A stretch of 64,000 bases of DNA, taken from positions 22,591 to 86,590 of the forward strand of contig FTLJ01000472.1 in the NCBI GenBank assembly GCA_900155495.1, written 5' to 3'. Positions within the stretch are counted from its first letter, which is position 1. Every line of letters starts with the position of its first letter. Position numbers and translations under genes: made by a program. This stretch comes from Porogramme epimiltina. Its lineage: Eukaryota; Basidiomycota; Agaricomycetes; Polyporales; Polyporaceae. The notes below the pieces were generated by a model. That model did no database searches. It worked only from the letters and a program-made list of their open reading frames with translations, and was not told the origin of the DNA. Of the stretch, positions 23,241 to 35,366 are shown one piece after another.

Positions 23241-25493
23241 GGTGCAAGGGTAGGGGGAGACGGGGCAGCGGTGAGGAGGGGAAGCAGAACCCGCCAACGG
23301 CGAGGAGCAGGTTTTGAGTCTAGCGTCGAGATGGTCTCCATAACACTGACTACGCACCTGTCCCGGCCTCCCTTGAGAAGCTTCTGAAGGCCGAGTGGGG
23401 ACCTTCGCTAGGTACGGGGAGCACGCGTGGGCTCGCCGACATCAGCGGCTGTGCAATTGGACAGATAGATGTCGCTCACCGACCACAACCTGTGTGAGAT
23501 TGACTTATGTCACCTATACAAGCAAAAATTCCTCTCCACTGCTTCTGATGAGCTAGTAGACTTCCTCTTCCTTGAAGCCGGATGCAATTGGCAGCGATTT
23601 CGCGGCATTGGAATGCCGGCTTACATACCCACATTCGCCGTCTGCGGAATCACGACAGCCTTGAGTCCATTCACGCGGGTATCCAAGGCCGCACAGGGGA
23701 GAGCACTGATTATGGTCAACGACGGATATCAAGGGAAGCAAGGGCGGACTACTTACATATGTGCTATGTACGAGATATGTGATGTCATGGCAGTACCGCT
23801 CTGGAGGCGGCTATGTCAGCCTCGCGGGTTGGGAACGACACGACCTATAACCCGCGGCACTCACTCAGACCTAACCCTGAGTCGGTAGATCCTGCATTCT
23901 CTGAACTGGGAAGGATTGTTACGTTTTGACCCTTCCCAGCTAGGCCGATTTGAGGAGCAAGGAATGTTGAAGGGGAGTGAGGCGTCGATCAGGACAACCT
24001 CTGGGCGCTTTTGCTCCTGTCTGTTTTTGTCTTCATCGTCTTGGCACCACTGCGCGCGGTTTTACCTCTGCACTCGTCTATCATCTCATTCTGATAATCT
24101 TCGCCGGAAACATTACTGGAAAATGCCCTGAATTGGAGCTGAATGTACCTAGGCCCCGCCTTTCGACTTCAACAAGCGCATACAGTACCAGCGCAACTGT
24201 AAACGGGCACCATGCGCGGGCGGCACCACCACATGAGAAGCTGAAGACCCGGAAATGCATTTTGGTCAGGTCAGAAAAGTAAAGTCGGAGATACCTATGC
24301 GTATACGTTCCTCAGGTGTGAGGTGCGGCAGTGATAGTAAAGCATGTGAGTTAAGTTCGTCATAGTCCTGCCTACGTCGACTGTCCTCTATGTCTTCGGC
24401 TGCTCACGCGGCCAATGTAGGTCCGCCCCAGCCGCCGAATAGCTTGAACGCCATGCAATAGGTTCATCATCCCTCCTTCCCTCATGGTCAGCGTGGTATT
24501 CTCCAGACTCCAGTGCGTTTGTCGTCGTGCGTGTAGTTGCCCCCTATTGAAGTTCACTCTCCCCTCACCTCAGGTTGCAAACTATCCTCTCCGTGCCATC
24601 TGAGCACTTCTTGGACGGGCGACGACGCAAGCTCGTATATCATGCGCAAGCGCGGGACTAACGGAGTCTGTTGAGCCGACTAGGGGTGTGTTGAGGGAGT
24701 GAGCCCGTAGCAGCGTGGAAGCTGGAGAGGTCGCAGCTGGCGATAGTCTGCCGGAGGTTTGGGGCATTGAAGGATGGTAAAACGATTCTGCTCTATGGGA
24801 TGAGAAGTGCTATTCGGTGAGCATGCATGGTTTATCTGGAACTTGTCGATATCAATATACCGTACGCTTTGTACATATGTTTCGTGCCGGTGACCCTATT
24901 CACCACGTTCGCGAAACAACGGTCTTTCCCGGTACGGTTCGCCGTATGAGATGGATAATGGTTTCTACACTGCATTGGAAGCTTCGGGCTTGTTGACCGT
25001 GCAGGAAGATGGTCTAGGCCACATACGGAGGATATACCGAGTGGGTCATACGTCTCTTGTCCGCTTCCAGTCCCATGACTGATGTATGGTGCGACTGTCT
25101 CCTACATGTAGTCATCCCCACAAGGTCCGCGGGATCGCGTACAAGGGAGGACCCTCCTGAGAGCGGGAAGCTGGTACATCCGGAACCTCTAGGGCTTCCC
25201 GGTGGCCAGACCGATACCAGGTTCTGTGCTAACCTTAAGCGTTTCCCACATTGATCGCAGGGGTTGGGGTAGCCTGAGGCGTACCCAGGTCCTGCAGTAT
25301 TGAGCCGTGACCGTCTGAAGCAGCTCACATTGGCGATTGAGTTGATGCCCAGGGCTACTCTTGCACAACCCACGAGGACTTATGCTCTCATTTCGGACGT
25401 ACCTCCGGTTGACGAACACATGGTCGTTCCCGTCGGAGAGAGTGCCGGACGTGCCGTCACTAGGCCTCACGGGTTCCTTCTGGTAGAAGGGGG
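23241..25493. other. Intergenic, about 2.2 kb, no gene found
   Basis: Short open frames occur on both strands but none has a motif, good splice context or protein-like composition. I found no terminal repeats or transposase fragments. It separates the membrane-protein gene from the GH35 array and probably includes promoters for both divergent neighbours. Confidence 0.45.
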
Positions 25494-25500
25494 TATAAAA
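25494..25500 (+). promoter_or_regulatory. TATA box of GH35 gene A
   Basis: TATAAAA lies 54 bp before the ATG in a GGGG-TATAAAAGG context. Similarly placed boxes precede genes B, C and D. Confidence 0.6.
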
Positions 25501-25547
25501 GGCTGAACGTGCTGGAAATAAGGTGAACAAAGGCTTCATGAATCATT

Positions 25548-28500
25548 ATGCTTCTCTGGCGAGCTTGTCCATTGTTATTAACTCTACTCTCGATAGTCCT
25601 CAACCCCTTTCTAGGCTGTGATGTAGCTTCCGCCCAGTCCACAACGCTTGTGACGAATCCGCCACGCCGGTCCAACGGTCTTACCAATGTCGTTCAGTGG
25701 GACGCCTACACCCTCTTCTTGCACAACCAGAGAATGTTTTTATAGTGAGTCAATGGTGAATTTTCTCTCGCACTTCTACTCAATAGATGCCATTATAGCT
25801 CGGGAGAGTTCCACACCTTCCGTCTTCCTGTCCCAGAACTGTGGCTCGACATCTTTCAGAAGATGGTCGCTGCAGGTCTGAACGGAGTCAGGTATGTGTT
25901 ACGTACGGATGTGTTCTGCAGATCACTGATGGATGCATCCATAGCATCTATATCCATTGTGAGTCCCACAACGTGTGCTGTGGCCGAATCACTTGCTCAT
26001 GAGTGACAGGGGGTCTCACTAATCCGGCGCCTGGCGTTTTTGACTTTGATGACTGGCGTGCGTTGCAGCCCATGTTCGACGCCGCTAAGCAGGCTGGCAT
26101 CTTCATCACGCTTCGACCAGGTGGGTTCAGGATGCTACGTTCTCCGAGCTGTAACTAACAGCGAGTCCAGGCCCACACGTGAGCAGCCTCTATCGCTTAC
26201 CTTTGAAAGCAAATCCAACAAGTTACACAGATCAATGCCGAGACTACGGCGGGTGGCCTAGCATTGTGGTCGACAAGTCTTGTGGAAGGCGATGTTCGTA
26301 CGAATTCGACGTCGTGGAACGCCGCGTACCAGCCATATGTCGACGCCATCATTCGCCAAACCAAGTCGAATCAAGTTACAGAAGGCGGGCCTGTCATCAG
26401 TGAGTTGGTCTTGCGATAATCTGAAAACCCCATAACTCAACCGTATCGTGTTCCTACTTGCAGTGGTGCAAGTCGGTGAGTGCTGCTGCGCTTAGGATTG
26501 CTCGTAGGCTACAACTGATCATTGTAATAAGACAACGAATACTCTCAAACGCCACAAGGAAACGCACAGTATTTCGCCAACCTCGAGGAACAGTATCGCC
26601 AGAACGGGATTGTTGTACCTTTGTACGTATCATTTGATTACTTCTGGGATTATCTGCTTAGTCGTATGAAGGTCATACAACGACGCCGGTGAGGGTCTTA
26701 ATTTCATCAATGGCACTGGTGCGCCGGACTTGTATGGCTGGGTAAGGAAGACGCTCCTCGCCCTCAGGTTACAAACCGAAATAGCTCAACGTTGCTGTAG
26801 GATTACTATCCGAACCTTTTCGACTGCTCGCTTGGCACCACGTGGTTCCCTGTTCCGACCGACTTTCACGCTTACCACGTGGAAAACGACCCGACTCGAC
26901 CGGTTTACATTCCGGAATTTCAAGGCAAGTCTTCCTATTCAATACCGCGTACTTACTCGCTCACTTTCTCACTGGGACAGGGGGTTCCCTCGATCCCTGG
27001 GGTGGCCCCGGATACAACGCATGTACTGTACGGTTTGGTCCCGACTTCACGGAGGTGTTTGACAAGAATAACTGGGCAAGCAACGTCAAGATGCATTCCG
27101 TCTACATGCTATACGGGTACGTAGCGTCGTCATTATCACAACCTCCCTTCGTACTAATATGCCTGCATGGGCCCTCGTAGAGGGACCAACTGGGGAGGGA
27201 TAAGCTACCCAGGGGCATACACGTCATACGACTACGCAGCATCTATTCGCGAGACACGGCTATTGTGGGAGAAGTATGATGAGATGAAGCGACAAGCACT
27301 TTTCCTCCGAAGTTCTCCCCAGTTCCGTAAGACCGACTGGATAGGGGACACAAACAGCGGCATTCCTGGAGTCACTGTCAACGGCACGGAAGCATTTGTG
27401 ACGTACCTGCGCAACCCAGACTCGGGGACAGGCTTCGTTGTAGTACGACAAGTAGATCCAGGATCCTTGTAAGTGTCGTCCTTTAGTTCGCATCCAGAAA
27501 GGTCTCTGACAAGGCGGCTTGACGTGTAGCGCCAACATTTCGTATACGCTCACCATACCAAGCTCTCGTGGCCTTCTCAGTCTCCCGCAGACCTTCGGCG
27601 CCCTCGAGATTCACGGCCGACAGAGCAAAGTGTACATCACCGACTACACATTCGGCGTCAACAGCTCGGTATTATATACGACCGCAACCGTGTTCATCGC
27701 AACAACTGTAGGGTCCCGAGATGTCCTCTTCCTCACTGGCGACCTTGATCAGTCACACGAAATCGCACTCACCCTCACCGGAAGGAGTAGCAAGCGCACG
27801 GAAGACGCTCACGTACGCTACGTCGACCCCCACAACGGGTCGTCGACGATGACGACAGTGACCGTGAGCGCGGGGAGAAACTCAGGAGTTGTCACGCTCT
27901 GGGACTCCGACGAACAACTCGTACTCTTCTCGGATCCAACAACTGCGGCGACGTTCTGGGCGCCACCGGTGCGCGCGCCGACGGTGAACACGATCCCAGG
28001 CCTGGAGACCTTCTGGCAGTTCGGGACGAATACGACGGTGCTTGTCGGCGGCCCGTACCTGGTGCGGAACGCGACCATTGAAGGTGACGCGCTGGCAATG
28101 TTCGGGGATCTGAACGCCAGCGTGCCGCTGACCATTGTCGCGCCAACGAGCGTGAAGACCGTATTGTGGAACGGGCAGCGCGTCGAGGTGCACAACGACG
28201 GCCGTGGGGTCCTCAGTGGATGGCTGGCGCAGAGTGGGAAGACGAAGCTGGTGACTATGCCAGAGCTCAGTGGATGGCGGTTCAAGGATAGCTTGCCTGA
28301 GATTCGTGCGGACTTCGACGACAGCGATTGGGTGGTGGCGAATCACACTACGACGAATATCACGCAAGGCATGCTCTTCGGAGACGGACGAGTGCTGTAT
28401 GGTGAATCGTAATCTACGCTTTCCCGAAGTCTTGAAGGTTGACGCTCCGGCCTAGGTTGCGACTACGGCTTGTACGTCGCCTCTGATGGGAGGGTTTAAT

Positions 28501-29589
28501 TCAGTGCTGACACTTTCCTCGCAGCTGCGAAAACAACATCCTCTTTCGCGGACACTTCAACGCAACTGGCGGGGAGACTGCAGCGAACCTCAGCGTTAAC
28601 GGCGGCACAGGTTCGTCTCATGAATGTCTTTGGCTATATGTATAATTGTCATCGCTGACCATACGCGCAGCTTTTGCAGCTTCTGTATGGATCAATGACA
28701 TCTTCCTGGATACTATTGGAACAATGACTTCTGAGGGAGACGCCAACGGGCTCTTCACGTTTCCTCCAGGTTCTGTCAAGGAGGGTCGAGACAACGTAAT
28801 CACCGTTTTATTGGATCATATGGGGAATGATGAAGGGAAGAATCGTGAGCGGACTCGTTTTTACCGTCCCACCCGCGAGGTTGACAGTATTTCCAGAGAA
28901 ATCCGACCGTGGTATCCGAGGATATGAGCTCATTGGCGGAGTTGGAGAGTTCTCAACATGGAAGATCCAGGGAAAACTCGGAGGCTACGCCGAGTAGGTC
29001 TAAACGGGACCCGCGCGTATTTGATTTTATTCCTCACGAGCGTCCTTCTCCAGATTTCCCGACAAAGTGCGCGGCGTTCTGAACGAAGGCGGCCTCTTCG
29101 GCGAGCGCGAAGGTTGGCACTTGCCTGGCTTCGATGTGTCATCTTGGGAATCGCGCCCTCTTTCCGATGGCCTGGACAACGGCAGCAAGGCAGGCGTAGG
29201 CTTCTTCGTCACAACGTTCAGACTCGATGTGCCGAAAGGTGTGGACGCGATGATGAGCTTTGCTTTCTCCCAAGAAGAAGGGCCATATCGTGCGCTTTTG
29301 TTCGTGAACGGATGGAAGTTTGGGAAACGGGTGGCGAACATCGGCCCACAGACCGTGTTCCCAGTGCCTCCGGGGATCTTGGACTACGACGGGGAGAAGT
29401 GAGTTACGACTTCTGCTATCAGCACTACAAAACAGCTTACAGGAGTTCTGCAGTACGCTGGCGGTAGCGCTTTGGGTGATGGATAATACTGATGTATACC
29501 CGGAGCTGACCGTGCAGCTAGAGGGAGTTCTTGATGGTGGTGTAGGCCCAATCACGACGAACAATCCAAAGTGGTCTCGACGCTCTTGA
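25548..29589 (+). CDS. Beta-galactosidase, GH35 family, copy A (secreted)
   Basis: Nineteen exons join in frame to 1,012 aa: 25548-25744, 25799-25891, 25945-25958, 26010-26120, 26171-26178, 26231-26399, 26464-26475, 26532-26622, 26672-26741, 26801-26924, 26981-27116, 27181-27468, 27530-28401, 28456-28471, 28525-28610, 28671-28844, 28897-28993, 29054-29398, 29454-29589. A signal peptide ([10 protein letters not shown]) precedes the mature enzyme. The catalytic barrel shows [18 protein letters not shown] (143-145), VDNEYS (acid/base Glu204), PEFQGG (nucleophile Glu294) and YGGTNWGG. Domains 2-5 follow, with [29 protein letters not shown] and the two jelly-roll motifs GCDYG and [17 protein letters not shown]. 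It releases terminal beta-galactose outside the cell. Exons of 14, 8, 12 and 16 nt occur. The intron after EFQG uses a GC donor. Confidence 0.92.
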
Positions 29590-30331
29590 TTCCTGCATGT
29601 ACATAACATTCCCAATGCATTGTCTGGGATGCACCGTTGCGGCGGACGAGGCACATGTTGCTCATTGTCGATGGGTTGAGAGTCGGGGCAGGGGGGGCTG
29701 GGTGACTCAACAGAACGGGTCACGTGATCGATTGATCGGGCTGTATGCGTATATTTGTGCCTTTAACGGGCGTCAAATTCATATTATCTGTCTCCCGAGT
29801 TCCAGCGACGACGCGAAGCGTTGACAGCAGCTTATCACCTTGAAATGCTCATTGTGAGGCCTACCTTCTCCCTCATTTTTTCTGTGCACTGAAATATATA
29901 GTTGTCTGTCTTACGTACACTCTTGAAGCAAGCCCCTAAGAGGTCGATGAGCCTAGTGAAAGGGGCTCGCCCATCACTTGAAGAATGTCGTGCGCATTGC
30001 GATGTACTTCAGCCTCAGTTAATCCAGTGAGTACGCCAGTTGAAGCCTATATTTCCATGAATGCTCATATTAGCCTACGTCTCGTCATTGATCTAGGTGA
30101 AGCTACTCCTAGTCAGGTGTTACGTTGCCGAAGTTCCACCGGATTAAATTCGCGGCCCAATCCTTCTGTCGCCTGATCGACTGTTCAGCCCATCACGTAC
30201 GCCCACAGTATAAGCCAGCGGTAGGATCTCCGGTGAGCGAACCCATGACCGTTTTGCTTCTCCAGGCCCGACGGCACGACGTTGTCCCCACTGGACTTCG
30301 TGTAGACGGGCCGCCGCGCGTGGTGCTCGGG
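29590..30331. other. Intergenic between GH35 copies A and B
   Basis: About 740 bp without a gene. It contains TCACGTGA near 29720 and the promoter of copy B. Confidence 0.5.
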
Positions 30332-30337
30332 TATAAA
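30332..30337 (+). promoter_or_regulatory. TATA box of GH35 gene B
   Basis: TATAAA lies 48 bp before the ATG, in GGGTATAAAGC. Confidence 0.55.
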
Positions 30338-30379
30338 GCTCTGAGCAGGCGAGGCGGGGTTGTCGAGGTTCTCGAGAAG

Positions 30380-33300
30380 ATGCTCTCGCGTCTACTCTCA
30401 CCATGGCTGTGGGGCTTGTGCTCATTGTTTCTTGTGACTCAGTCCACGACACTCGCAGCGGACCCTCCACGCAAGTCCAATGGTCTCACCGATGTCGTTC
30501 AATGGGACAACTATACTCTCTTCTTACATGAACAGCGCATGTTCCTCTAGTGAGTGTAACACCATCTATTCTGGTTCTATCTATTGATCCATTATCCCAT
30601 AGCTCGGGCGAGTTCCACACCTTTCGCCTCCCTGTACCCGATTTGTGGTTGGATGTTTTCCAAAAGATGGTAGCCGCAGGCCTGAATGGCGTCAGGTGAA
30701 TTCCTCGTTTAAAGTTTGAGCGTGACAAGCAGTCTCTGATGAAGGGATGTACAGCATATACATCCATTGTGCGTCCTAATTTCCGTCGGAATCTTGCTGC
30801 GTGTTGACAGACGAGTAGGGGGATTGACGAATCCGGCTCCCGGCGTCCTCGACTTTGAGGACTGGCGTGCTCTGCAGCCTATTTTCGATGCGGCTAAGCA
30901 AGCAGGTATCTTCATTGTGCTGCGCCCAGGTTCGTCAGAAATACGTACCTTGTCGATGTGTACCTAAAAGCATCCGCAGGTCCTTACGTGAGCAGCCCAA
31001 GGCTCGTCTAATGTGGGCTTTAGCTTACGAGTTCCATAGATCAATGCCGAGACCACGGCTGGGGGGCTAGCGCTATGGTCTACAAGTCTCGTAGAAGGAG
31101 ACGTTCGCACGAATACGACGTCATGGAATGCTGCCTACCAGCCATACGTCGATGCCATAATCGAGCAAACCAGGGCTCATCAGGTCACCGAAGGCGGTCC
31201 TCTTCTGTGTACGTCTTGATATTCCGCGGCTTACACTGTAAGTACTGATAATATCACACATAGTGCTTCAAGTCGGTGAGTCTCATCATGTAAGGGTCTT
31301 CGTCACTCGCTAACCGGTACAGCTAGATAACGAATATTCGCAAACCCCCGATGTGAACGCTCAATACTTTGCTGACCTCGAAGCGCAGTATCGTCAGAAC
31401 GGCATCGTTGTACCACTGTACGGGTGTTACTGTCTAGTTACTTGGCGTTTGCTAATCAGACATAGGACGTACAACGACCCCGGTGAGAGGCTCAACTTCA
31501 TCAACGGAACGGGTGCACCCGACATATACGGGTTGGTGAGTGCGAAATCCATGGCTAGGGATGAGGTTATGATAACTGGCCGCATTTTAGGATGACTACC
31601 CAAACCATTTCAACTGCACCAACGGCTCTATGTGGGGTCCCATTCAGACGAATTATCATGCTTATCACACTGTCAACGATCCGACGCGTCCATTTTACAT
31701 GCCGGAGTTCCAAGGTGAGTTTCCCTGGTCGGATGTGGTACTTATTTTTCTTACACGTAGCGAAATATAAGGGGGATCGCACGACTACTGGGGTGGCCCT
31801 GGATACGACGCCTGCGTTGCACGCATAGTCCGGACTTCGAAGACATCTTCTACAAAAACAACTGGGCTAGCAACGTCAAGATGCACTCAGTGTATATGTT
31901 CTACGGGTGCGCAATCCTTTTCCCGGCAATTTCCGTCGCGCTGATAACATTCTCCTATCTCCGTAGTGGGACAAACTGGGGTGGGATCAACTACCCAGGA
32001 GCTTACACATCATACGACTATGCTGCATCTATCCGCGAAACACGCTTGCTATGGGAGAAGTACGACGAGATGAAGCGCCAAGCACTTTTCCTGCGAAGTT
32101 CACCCCAGTTCCGCAAAACTGATTGGATTGGCGACACGAACAGCGGCATCCCCGGCGTGACTGTCAATGGCACAGGCGCATTCGTGACCCACCTGCGTAA
32201 CCCGGATTCGGGGACAGGATTTACGGTGGTGCGGCAGGTGGATGCCGGGTCCTAGTGCGTATCCTCACTTGCGCCGACTGACGGACAGAGTCCTAACGCA
32301 ACCCGGTATCTATAGTGCTGATATCTCATACACCCTCACGGTGCCGAGCTCCCGCGGTCCTCTCAAGCTCCCCCAGACCTTTGACGCCCTCGAGATCCAT
32401 GGTCGCCAAAGCAAGATGTACATCACCGATTACACCTTTGGCGCGCACGGCTCCGTTCTTCATACGACTGCCACCGTTTTCATCGGAACGACCATCGGTT
32501 CACGAGATGTTCTCTTCCTCACAGGCGACGTCGATCAATCTCACGAGGTCGCGCTCATTCTCGCTGGCCGTGGAGGGAAGCGCACCGATGACACTCATGT
32601 GCACTATACCTCGTCGCAGGATGGGTCGACGACGGTGACCACGGTAACCGTGCGCTCTGGGCGATCCCCCGGACTGACCACGCTCTGGGACTCCGACGAG
32701 CAACTCGTACTCTTCTCGGACCCGGTGACCGCTGGGACCTTCTGGTCGCCGCCCGTGCGTTCCCCGACGAGCAGCACGATTAAGGGTCTGGAGACCTTCT
32801 GGCAGTTTGGGACGAACACGACGGTGCTCGTTGGTGGCCCGTACTTGGTGCGCAACGCGACGATCGAGGGCAGCACGCTGGTCATGTTCGGAGATCTGAA
32901 CGCGAGCGTGCCGCTGACAATCGTCGCACCCCCAAGTGTGAAGACCGTGTCCTGGAACGGCGCGCACGTCGCTGTACATAGTGATGGTCGTGGGGTGCTC
33001 AGAGGGCGTTTGGATCAGAGTGGGAGGACGAAGCTGGTGACTGTGCCGGCGCTCAGTGGATGGCGGTTCCAGGATAGCTTGCCTGAGATCGGCGCGGACT
33101 TCGACGACAGCGATTGGGTTGTGGCGGATCACACGTCGACGAACATCACGCAAGGTATGCTTTTCGGCGATGGGCGAGTACTATATGGTGAGTGGAAATA
33201 GCCTCAACAATACGCGGATGACAATTGACGCTTGATACCAGGGTGCGATTATGGATTGTACGTCACATCCAGCGGAAAGCGATAAGACATACTGACTCCA

Positions 33301-34365
33301 CCTACATAGCTGCGAGAACAATATTCTCTTCCGTGGACATTTCGAAGCGACGGGTACGGAAACCGCGGCGAACCTGAGCATTAATGGAGGGACGGGTGTG
33401 TATGCAAGCATTGCGATTTATCCGCATGCGCTAATCGCTCCACCATGCAGCTTTTGCAGCATCCGTATGGATTAATGATGTGTTCATCGACACTATCGGA
33501 GCCATCACCGCTCAGGGTGACGCAAACGCACTTTTCACATTCCCAGAGGGTTCGGTCAAGGCAGGCAGAGACAACGTCGTCACCGTCCTGCTGGATCACA
33601 TGGGCAATGATGAGGGTCAAAACCGTAAGTACCTCCTTGTCCATATTGCCCTCCCTAGCTCATAGTACTATAGAAAAGTCCGACCGTGGGATCCGCGGTT
33701 TCGAACTCATCGGTGGAGTTGGAAACTTCTCTACGTGGAAGATCCAAGGCAAGCTTGGCGGTTACACCGGGTACGTCTCGGTTTTGTCTCTCCTGCTAAT
33801 AGATCGTCGCTCATCTATCCTCGGCCTTAGTTTTCCCGACAAGGTTCGTGGGGTCTTGAATGAGGGTGGCCTTTTCGGAGAACGAGAGGGGTGGCATTTG
33901 CCCGGCTTTGATACCTCTTCGTGGCAATCACGCTCGCTCTCCGACGGCTTGGACAACGGCGGCAAGGCAGGGGTAGGCTTCTTCGTCACAACATTCAAGC
34001 TCGGCGTGCCAAACGGCGTCGACGCGATGATGAGCTTCGCCTTCAACGAAGAAAATGCTCCATATCGTGCCCTCATATACGTGAACGGGTGGAAGTTCGG
34101 GAAGCGGGTGGCAAGCATCGGTCCGCAGACGGTGTTCCCAGTGCCTCCGGGGATTTTGGACTACAACGGAGAGAAGTAGGTGATTCATTTATCTCACAAG
34201 GATGCGTATAGCTAACGCAGATCATATAGTACGCTTGCGGTTGCTCTTTGGGCTGTGGATGATACCGACGTCCATCCGGAGTTGACGATGAGGCTCGAAG
34301 GGGCCATCGACGGGGGCGTAGGTCCGATCTCAACGAACAATCCCAGGTGGACTGCGCGTTCGTAA
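30380..34365 (+). pseudogene. Beta-galactosidase, GH35 family, copy B, one-base frameshift
   Basis: Nineteen exon positions match copy A one for one: 30380-30549, 30603-30695, 30755-30768, 30819-30929, 30980-30987, 31040-31208, 31264-31275, 31327-31417, 31466-31535, 31591-31714, 31772-31906, 31967-32254, 32316-33187, 33242-33257, 33310-33395, 33451-33624, 33674-33770, 33831-34175, 34230-34365. All exons have the same length class except exon 11, which is 135 nt instead of 136. A base is missing near 31828, between ...DACVAR-I and PDFED, where copy A reads FGPDF. The shifted frame meets TGA at 32071. Signal peptide, NAE, VDNEYS (Glu195) and PEFQG (Glu285) lie before the break; everything after it is otherwise intact. 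It is either a very young pseudogene or a sequencing error; closest relative is copy A. Confidence 0.8.
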
Positions 34366-35291
34366 TGGTCCTTGTGTATTCGCTGTCTCTTTGGGGACAA
34401 CAGGGAACAGAAATGCAATCACACGTATAGCACATATCGTGCTCATACAATACGGTGCCTAAGGCTCCTCCTTTGGAGTGATGCACGAAATCCAAGTTGC
34501 GTTCTCGCTTCGCCCGAAGCCTCACACTAGCCCTGGCGCTATCATCATTAGTCAAAGGTCACCGCTCAGATCAACTTTCTAGAAGAGAACAGTTTCGTGA
34601 ACCCTTCCGCAATAACCCCGAGCGTTCGGGATAAGCAATTCTCACTCCAACCGACGGGTCCCATGTGTACAAGGCCATGCAGCGGAGGGGCAGGTGAGCA
34701 TTACGCCCATTTGTTCGAAATGATGAAAGAGAACTCATCTCCATCCTGCATCATTCGAGTTGCGGCCGGCCCGCTCGCTCCTGGCGGAGCTGAGACCCGT
34801 GAAAAGAAGCCAGCCCAGTCAAACGGTCGTCAGATGTCCTCTTACACGGCCGGCATGTCCGTCCGCTTGATCCCCAGGGGGTGTTTCACGGTCTGGGGCC
34901 AAAAGATGGATCACTGCATGCGTGGAGCACTTCGCACACCCGAATGATATGTCGTCAGACTGGAGGTCAGAGGACGACGGCGGAATATACGACGGCGCCC
35001 ACGCGGGTCAGGCGCGATCACACGTGACCGTGTAGTGGGGACGGCGCTCCCGCCGGCGCCGATAGCCCGGCGGCAACTGGGTTGCCGCTTGCCCGAGCAC
35101 TTGTTCGTGAACCTCGACCATCGAACGGCCCAGCGGCGAAGTGTCCCGTACACATAATCGCGATGGACCCCGCCGGTCCGCGCGCGAAGGAGACTCATGA
35201 CTTCCCCCACGCGTACGACGACCTGGAGAAACACTCCGCGCGGTCTTGGCCGTCAGACGAGTTTCCGGACTTCGACGAGTCTGCCGGGAGC
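34366..35291. other. Intergenic between GH35 copies B and C
   Basis: About 930 bp. No supported gene; the right end is the promoter of copy C. Confidence 0.5.
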
Positions 35292-35298
35292 TATAAAT
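35292..35298 (+). promoter_or_regulatory. TATA box of GH35 gene C
   Basis: TATAAAT lies 75 bp before the ATG, in GGGAGCTATAAATCG. Confidence 0.55.
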
Positions 35299-35366
35299 CG
35301 CGACATGGAGGGCGGGCGACGACGCGACGACGCCTCCGACTTGGTCGCGCGTTCTCTGCTGGCGAC

